Origin: Peredibacter starrii
GTDB lineage: Bacteria > Bdellovibrionota > Bacteriovoracia > Bacteriovoracales > Bacteriovoracaceae
Length of the DNA stretch: 64,000 bases
NCBI RefSeq assembly: GCF_034259205.1
Contig: NZ_CP139487.1
Coordinates: 1,612,001-1,676,000, forward strand
Direction: 5' to 3'
Positions 59,201 through 64,000 of the stretch are shown here, in pieces. Position 1 is the first letter of the stretch. Each line of letters opens with the position of its first letter. The translations under genes and the position numbers were made by a program. The notes under the pieces are model-generated. The model did not search any database. It saw nothing but the letters and a program-made list of their open reading frames with translations, and was not told the DNA's origin.

Positions 59201-62200
59201 TCACCTCCCATCACTGCCGGTGAAGGGGCAGATGTTCCACTAAGTCTATTCTTAGTAAACGGCGATGGAGACGGTTCAGTTCCGGGTGTAACTGAAACAA
59301 TTGAAAACTATGCTTCACGTGCCATCTTCACTCTCAATACATGTCAGCCAAAATCCTCAGTGGCCTTGACTGGTACTGTAAGTGTGGCAGCGGCCGATAA
59401 AATCGTGACTGGCGTTGGCACACAATTTACCACTCAGCTGGCTCCAAACGACTTCATTCAGATTGGTGCTCAGTCGCTTAAAATTAAATCCATTGAAAGT
59501 GATACAAGCTTAACTCTCATCTTAAATCACGCGGCCGGTGCAGCAGCTGTGACCGCGAATAAGGTTTATCCAGAAGATACCATTTCGGGCATGATCCTCA
59601 CTCAGTCAGCTACGGCCCCTAATAAAAATGATCCTTACTGGCTTGCCTGTGATAACACCGCTGGGGCCTTGAAGACTCCATCGTTAACCGATGGAACTTA
59701 TACTCTCTATGCCTGGTTTAAGGACGGAGCAGGAAACGTAAGTGCTTCATCCATTTCAAAACAAGTTATTATCAGCAGTAGTCCTGATACAACGCCGCCT
59801 CCGCGTCCACCAGTGATTGTAGAAGGAGCGCCAACTCTCACAACAGCTCCAGCTCGCTTAACCATTACCAGTTGTACTGATGTGGATCAGGTCTATATTG
59901 AGACTTCGGCCTATCCGAATCCATATGTAAAACCTGGCATTGGTCTTTCTGGATGGCAGAACTGTTCTGAGGCCATTGGTTCAATAGTTTATGATGTAGA
60001 TCTGGCCGGTTCGTATACCGTGTCGGTTTGGTTTAAAGATGCTGCCGGTAACATCAACGATACACCAAGAGATGTTTCATTCATCTTCGATCCGGCCATT
60101 GGTAATCTTCCAAACCCGATCGCTTATTGGACCATGGATAAAACTCACTTGAATAAAAATCGAGTGGTGGATGCTAAAGGAACAAATCACCTCTATCGCT
60201 GGGACACAGCTCAGGTGACGGAAGTAGTAGGGAGAAATAAACAGGCCCTAAAACTTTCCGGAACTAATAGTTATCTTTTTACAGAAAATACCACGACTCT
60301 TAAACCAGCGGTTTCTGTAACTCTTTCAATGTGGGCCTACCTCACAAAGAATGAGGCAGGGACAAAAGGTCTGGCCGGTAACGGTTCATACGGTTTGAAG
60401 CTTCAAGGTGGAAACCTCTATTTCTTTGCCAGTGGTGAAGGGAATGCGGTGTCAGTGGCCACTTCAACTTACGAGACAGGTTGGAGGCATCTTATCGGTA
60501 CGTCTGATGGTCGTTATGTGAAACTCTATATCGATGGACAACCAGTTGGAACACCGGTTGATTTAGGTTCTCCTGCGAACCTTGTCTACGGATCTTCACA
60601 ACTCTTTGTGGTGGGTGGTCTCACCAATGGATCTGCCCCAAATCCACTTAATACGGGGCTTTTTAACGAGAAGATCGATGAAGTCGTGGTGTGGAACCAA
60701 TACTTCACTGATCAGATGGCACTTGATCACTACATTGATGCTTTCAACAACTATAAAGTAAGGCAGGATTCAACTCCGTCGGCCAATATTGCTTCGGCCA
60801 CATTCTATGGAGAGTTCTTACAGAATGCGCTTATCACCATTCCAAATTGTGGAGATGCTAAGTTTATCTACATCAATGAAACGACCCATCCACCCTTAGT
60901 TGATAGTCCTGAGTGGCAACTTTGTAATACGACTAAAGGTGGAATCGTTCATAAGAATCTTTCTCAAGGTGCTCATGAATTAAAGATCTGGACCAAGGAT
61001 GAGTACGATAATATCTCAACTGGTTACTTAAAACTTAATACTACGATTACCAGTATTGCTTATCAACCTCCTGGTGTTCTCTATTACACGCTGGATGATA
61101 ACCAAACTCATATTGCTGATGTGTTTGATATCTTCTCTGGTCAGACAGCGTTTTCAATGGGGGCCGATCCTAGTCAGATCGCAATTCAGAACGAAGGTTA
61201 TCGCTTTGTCCGCGCTTCATCTGATTTTATAGAAAGAAAATACGCATACAACGCTCAACCAAAAGAGCAAGTATCTATGTCCATTTGGGTCAACCTCACT
61301 GCGAACGATAACCGTCAGCAGGTCCTTGGAGGAACTTTCTCAACTGGCCATGGTTATGGAATTGAAATTAACCAGGCCTCAAACGAATTACGATTCAAAG
61401 TAAGTACCGGTTTCGGAGTGAGAAATGCTGCGATTCTGACCAGTGCTTATACTTCAGGTTTCCATAACATCATTGGTACCTATGATGGTCAGGTCGTCAA
61501 ACTTTATCTCGATGGTAACGTCGTTGATACTCACGATTATGGAAGTGTTTCTTCAGTTCAGTATCAGTGTCTGGGCTCCTTCATGGTTGGTGCCGGTTCC
61601 TCATGTAATACTGGCCCGGTCGCAGGAACTCATTTTGATGGTGTACTGGATGAAATCGTAGTGTGGGACTCGGCCCTGACGGCCTCAACGATTTATGACT
61701 TCTTCAACGGTCAAGACACTGTTCCACCTGAACCAGTGCCAGTTACTCCAAAAAATAATGACTACAATGTGGGCATTCCAATTGCTCGCTTCAATGTTTC
61801 AGATTGTAATGACATTGCTTCCGTTTATGTGAGCTTAACCGATACAGCTCCACTTTCTGATGTGGCCAACTGGCAGGCCTGTACAACTTCAGGTGATAAG
61901 ATCAGATCGCCGCTCCTGGAGAGTGGTGTTAACAATGTAAAAGTCTGGTTTAAAGACATGGCCGGTAACGTATCACTTACTAGCTATGATCTGGCGATGA
62001 ATTTTATCTATGACTTTACTATCCCAGATCCTAATTCGTATTGGACGCTGGATAAAGTAAACGTTGATGGTGCAGTGGCCTTCGATGTCGTTAATGCTAA
62101 AAACGGTATCATCACCGGTGCAGTTGAGACGGTCGGTAAAGTTGATGAAGGTAGAAGTTTTATTGGCGCGGATGAATTTATTGAAGTGCCTTTTGATTCT

Positions 62201-64000
62201 TCTTTCCAACCTCAGAACCAAGTCACTCTTTCAGCATGGTTTAAAGTTCCAAGTTTTGGAGTGGCGGAAAGAGTTCTCGTTGGGAATTTTAATAATGGCG
62301 GTTACGCACTTGTTCTTCAGAACAATGGTCTTCATTTTAGAGTGAGAGTGGGTGGGGCGACTGAAGTTATTACAACTTCAACTGGCGGACTTGCGACAGA
62401 TACCTGGCACCACGTAGTGGGAATCTATGATAACGGAACGCTTCGTCTGTTTGTAAATGGAGCTGAAATTCTTCCAAGTGTAAGCGCTGCCGCCACAAAC
62501 AAAGACATCGAATACGCAAACTCTAACTCCCTAGTGATGGGAGCAGGAGCTCCGGCCGCCACCGGAAACAGTGGAAGCTTCTTAACCGGTGGTCTGGATG
62601 AAGTGGCCTTCTGGGACACGGCCCTTTCTGATACAGTCGTTGCGGAAATCTATGACCGTGGTATGGAAGGGGACCAGGTTTACTATAATGTGACCCCTCC
62701 AGAAATTCCGATTAACTTAAATATCACTTACTATAACTCACTCGTTTCTCGAGCGAACTTAAGTGTGAACAGTTGTACAGACCTTGATTATATTATCGTG
62801 ACCAAGGATGAGTTCCCACCTGATAAGAACGACCCTGACTGGCAACGTTGTAACACTCTTGTGGGTGGTCTTCTTTCAAAAGAGCTAGAGACATCTGATT
62901 CATTCGGGAAGCTTTGGACCAAGGACAATTACGGTAACGTTTCAAGAACGTTTGAATATGTGCCTATTTCTACTCCATACGATAAACCAATTTCTCGTCC
63001 GGTGGTTCATTGGACCTTTGATAACGCTCACTATGTTGCGGGAACAAAAACTGCCTTCGATCGCCTGAGCCAGATTAACTTAAAGAGTGAAACATTGATG
63101 AAGGCCTCTGGGGATGCTTGTCAGCACTTCCAGGGCATTGATCCGAATAATAGTGCCTTATTAACTAACCAAGCAGGGGTCCTTAATCAGGCCTTTACGT
63201 TTGGTATCATGAATACCTATAAGAACCCAACCATCCTTCGTTCGAATCATCCGAGTAACTCTAAGTTAAAACCGTTGAATAAACTTTCCGTGGCCGCTTG
63301 GGTCTATATCGTAGGTAATACTGCCTCTCAAGATAAACACATTGTGAGTAACCTCTATAACGGTAAAGGCTGGGCACTTAGAATTCAGGCCGCCAACGTA
63401 GATGACAGGGGTCTTCGTTTCACCGTCATCACGAATCAGGGAACAGTCGAGCCGTATCTTGAGACCAAAAACATTGCCACCGGCTGGCACTTAGTGGTTG
63501 GTACCTATGATGGTCAGAAAGCATCTCTGTTCATGGATGGTATTTTTGTTAAGTCCTTCTCACTCCCGGCACCCGGACAAATTCTTTATGAACCAGGTGT
63601 AAATACCTTCGTAGGCTCACAAGCTTCTTTAACTAATTTACCGACTCGTTGGGAAACTTACAGAGCAGAACTAGTTTGTGGAGCGGCCTCGGGGGTCAAT
63701 ACCGGTAACATTCTTAATAACTCTTATTACGAAAATAAAATTGATGAAATTATCGTGTGGGAAAAGAGTTTAAGTAAATTGGAAGTGTCGTCGCTTTATC
63801 ACAACGGTGCGGACATTCTTTATGCTTCTGATACAGTTCCTCCTACTCTGGCATCTCTCACACTTGAAAATACTCGTCCTAACATGTTCTCGAACAAGGC
63901 CTACTTCTCACTTAGTTCTTGTAACCTTGCGGGCCCATTAAATAACGTTATCTCTGGTGTTCTGGTTAACGAAGGAACACGACCGGATAAACAAGACGAG
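56300..64000 (+). CDS. Giant LamG-repeat lipoprotein, N-terminal 2567 codons
   Basis: The open frame begins at ATG 56300 and stays open to the end of the window without a stop, so the protein exceeds 2567 residues. It opens with a lipobox signal (MLNKKLHWHFILPQLILFAAC), giving a lipidated Cys21; an in-frame GTG at 56225 with AGGAG is an alternative start. Residues about 22-1270 hold repeated modules with paired cysteines (DPAWISCEDV, DPAWRSCSDV, NCSTA, WQNCS) and two copies of a GTVSV...FTTEF...IKSIQSDT-type domain. Residues about 1270-2507 hold four LamG/concanavalin-like domains (SMWAYLTKN, SIWVNLTAN, SAWFKVPS, AAWVYIV; each with LYIDGQ/LYLDGN/LFVNGA/LFMDGI), each followed by a paired-Cys module. 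A predator surface adhesin or sugar-binding protein fits the layout. Confidence 0.85.
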   Translation, partial: MLNKKLHWHFILPQLILFAACDKLARIEVSNIVNPDKVKPTITYVTTAPAALSGAQDFPLEFEVNDNPGGSGVKSVSLQYAPDGVVFKEIGTFDGGHRTINFCPPNKTHSKPTFKIIAEDKNKNISELNLGDVAGQNFTLTPTEPALPTVTSSNGLSTNSGNTKLLIDMCRPTSCTNGALYYEEPTNETFIAIGGTQPGAGDPAWISCEDVLDDGYDLPPFTGDGDFTYNVWVKTEDTDTDGTTPIVNVSDTSTAITIFRDGTPPDANFVTVATAMNSHSDFALSFNLSDATAGLGTSKIFYSPDSGDLGDYPYVELGTIVGGTPQTINFCVPNKTHPNGTFKIESADLTGNTTTITRSGFTITKTANPLLPAVLSMSTAGPLSAGSSNVRIDACKQRACSVGAFSYEAADNNVFIAVANSQPGASDPAWRSCSDVLTNGYNFTFPPQVGVGVYNTRLWVKSEGMDLDGSTPVATVSTSSVPLALPYDYTAPSLSGLDLGNIGSNRDLEIIGTNILTGYSQGSFRLSPICLDPSSIPAIQTNIAGTVSVSANNLTVLGTGTTFTTEFQPYDYTEINGVYTQIKSIQSDTQMTLNEIAGNNAALVGSGLTASKRMLSYGGIKVTKGEVGSPSPNAPGWQACDSVNQSIVYGNLVNGVNNLQFWLKDRFNNVSSAFLAYAVTYNAPILSVVGGPTISTDIADITINACGGGTKITQVLFNETGAQPLASDSNWQNCSTAIGALKSPQLSPGNHTLKAYFKYSDNFISENPVNVPVNYLPQVAWVESPLTIRPQTTYTLASCIGIDEVFVNQGAAPAAGAVGWQPCNTNPGGVSYLLGTTGSQTVNFWYKTGGVVSGDFSQVVVDFLPPYAYIFGGSIVNTVQPPLSISTCAGIPKIFIKTDDVTALPPTAGDFTSGGINCSTALNGITPPAVVGEGPHTYDVWFQFADGYILNPWFSRVDITYAAPDTTSPPITAGEGADVPLSLFLVNGDGDGSVPGVTETIENYASRAIFTLNTCQPKSSVALTGTVSVAAADKIVTGVGTQFTTQLAPNDFIQIGAQSLKIKSIESDTSLTLILNHAAGAAAVTANKVYPEDTISGMILTQSATAPNKNDPYWLACDNTAGALKTPSLTDGTYTLYAWFKDGAGNVSASSISKQVIISSSPDTTPPPRPPVIVEGAPTLTTAPARLTITSCTDVDQVYIETSAYPNPYVKPGIGLSGWQNCSEAIGSIVYDVDLAGSYTVSVWFKDAAGNINDTPRDVSFIFDPAIGNLPNPIAYWTMDKTHLNKNRVVDAKGTNHLYRWDTAQVTEVVGRNKQALKLSGTNSYLFTENTTTLKPAVSVTLSMWAYLTKNEAGTKGLAGNGSYGLKLQGGNLYFFASGEGNAVSVATSTYETGWRHLIGTSDGRYVKLYIDGQPVGTPVDLGSPANLVYGSSQLFVVGGLTNGSAPNPLNTGLFNEKIDEVVVWNQYFTDQMALDHYIDAFNNYKVRQDSTPSANIASATFYGEFLQNALITIPNCGDAKFIYINETTHPPLVDSPEWQLCNTTKGGIVHKNLSQGAHELKIWTKDEYDNISTGYLKLNTTITSIAYQPPGVLYYTLDDNQTHIADVFDIFSGQTAFSMGADPSQIAIQNEGYRFVRASSDFIERKYAYNAQPKEQVSMSIWVNLTANDNRQQVLGGTFSTGHGYGIEINQASNELRFKVSTGFGVRNAAILTSAYTSGFHNIIGTYDGQVVKLYLDGNVVDTHDYGSVSSVQYQCLGSFMVGAGSSCNTGPVAGTHFDGVLDEIVVWDSALTASTIYDFFNGQDTVPPEPVPVTPKNNDYNVGIPIARFNVSDCNDIASVYVSLTDTAPLSDVANWQACTTSGDKIRSPLLESGVNNVKVWFKDMAGNVSLTSYDLAMNFIYDFTIPDPNSYWTLDKVNVDGAVAFDVVNAKNGIITGAVETVGKVDEGRSFIGADEFIEVPFDSSFQPQNQVTLSAWFKVPSFGVAERVLVGNFNNGGYALVLQNNGLHFRVRVGGATEVITTSTGGLATDTWHHVVGIYDNGTLRLFVNGAEILPSVSAAATNKDIEYANSNSLVMGAGAPAATGNSGSFLTGGLDEVAFWDTALSDTVVAEIYDRGMEGDQVYYNVTPPEIPINLNITYYNSLVSRANLSVNSCTDLDYIIVTKDEFPPDKNDPDWQRCNTLVGGLLSKELETSDSFGKLWTKDNYGNVSRTFEYVPISTPYDKPISRPVVHWTFDNAHYVAGTKTAFDRLSQINLKSETLMKASGDACQHFQGIDPNNSALLTNQAGVLNQAFTFGIMNTYKNPTILRSNHPSNSKLKPLNKLSVAAWVYIVGNTASQDKHIVSNLYNGKGWALRIQAANVDDRGLRFTVITNQGTVEPYLETKNIATGWHLVVGTYDGQKASLFMDGIFVKSFSLPAPGQILYEPGVNTFVGSQASLTNLPTRWETYRAELVCGAASGVNTGNILNNSYYENKIDEIIVWEKSLSKLEVSSLYHNGADILYASDTVPPTLASLTLENTRPNMFSNKAYFSLSSCNLAGPLNNVISGVLVNEGTRPDKQDE
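60110..64000 (+). repeat. Four tandem ~960-nt LamG plus paired-Cys units
   Basis: The start motif of each unit (Y-W/Y-T-M/L-D-type, H-W-T-F-D in the fourth) lies at 60125, 61082, 62039 and about 63008. The spacings are 957, 957 and 969 nt, all multiples of three, or 319, 319 and 323 codons. Each unit is a LamG domain of about 215 residues followed by a ~90-residue module with two cysteines (as in NCGDAKFIYINE ... WQLCNT). The last unit's module runs off the window. Confidence 0.75.

Noticed and set aside
60110-64000. Insertion sequence or duplicated mobile element
   Set aside because: The ~960-nt repeats stay in frame, encode LamG domains and have no terminal inverted repeats or transposase.
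1-64000. CRISPR array, tRNA, rRNA, prophage or transposon
   Set aside because: No regularly spaced short repeats, no cloverleaf with CCA-type end, no rRNA motif, no integrase, transposase or phage structural genes were noticed.

Overview
The window reads as a stretch of chromosome from a Gram-negative bacterium with about 43% G+C, very dense coding, and an unusually high share of exported proteins. The gene families fit a predatory deltaproteobacterium-like lineage (Bdellovibrionota, probably Bacteriovoracia). This placement is an inference: there is no rRNA or other decisive marker here. Supporting signs are secreted nucleases, phospholipase D-like enzymes, peptidases, a protein-glutaminase-like enzyme, many small lipoproteins, CheY/CheA-type signalling, FecR/LysM envelope proteins and a giant LamG-repeat lipoprotein.

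Layout. 1-4300: end of a glycosyltransferase gene, an outer-membrane protein, a subclass-B1-like metallo-beta-lactamase, a second MBL-fold hydrolase, a ParB-like protein and a GFA-family protein. 4300-7900: a short threonine-rich leader peptide in front of a compact (editing-domain-less) threonyl-tRNA synthetase, a lysine-rich DUF6496 protein coupled to a PLD-like enzyme, and a split PuuD-like membrane protein/cytochrome c pair. 7990-14230: XRE-cupin regulator, ATL-like DNA repair protein, membrane-bound LuxR-type regulator, and a TolC-RND metal efflux operon with no membrane-fusion protein. 14375-26420: small secreted proteins, PhnA, an MFS/ArsR divergent pair with a perfect palindrome, isochorismatase/YceI, TolC, aldo/keto reductases, a TMEM175-type channel, two secreted EEP-fold nucleases, a trypsin-like protease and a VOC protein. 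26520-35590: cyclase and nitronate monooxygenase, a secreted zinc peptidase, a third EEP nuclease, PAP2 phosphatase, YkgJ, PilZ, extradiol dioxygenase, SRPBCC and a secreted PLD enzyme. 35700-43960: a transglutaminase-like secreted protein, M48 peptidase, CBS protein, protein-glutaminase-like protein, two tiny genes, a secreted HNH nuclease, DUF309, a HEPN-like zinc-ribbon protein, a frameshifted secreted protein and hemolysin III. 43957-47820: LysR/SDR pair, YceI, and a bacterial homologue of the accessory plus hydroxylase domains of animal procollagen-lysine dioxygenase (PLOD). 47867-56064: a lipoprotein, then a FecR/LysM/receiver operon facing a membrane CheA-like kinase with its own CheY. 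56300-64000: the first 2567 codons of a giant lipoprotein that runs off the window, with four LamG-like domains at a period of 957-969 nt.

How it works together. Most genes here look like single, independently expressed functions rather than one pathway. The exported hydrolases (three EEP nucleases, an HNH nuclease, a PLD, a trypsin-like protease, a zinc peptidase, a phosphatase and a protein deamidase) would together digest macromolecules outside the cytoplasm, which suits predation or scavenging. The strongest candidates for something undescribed are the PLOD-like protein, the Thr leader/ThrRS unit, the FecR-LysM-CheA envelope-signalling island and the giant LamG lipoprotein. Several genes also share a promoter layout in which a -10-like hexamer lies 6-8 nt before the ATG and no ribosome binding site is present, suggesting leaderless mRNAs. 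No tRNA, rRNA, CRISPR array, insertion sequence or prophage was seen, and no gene-free gap exceeds about 300 bases.
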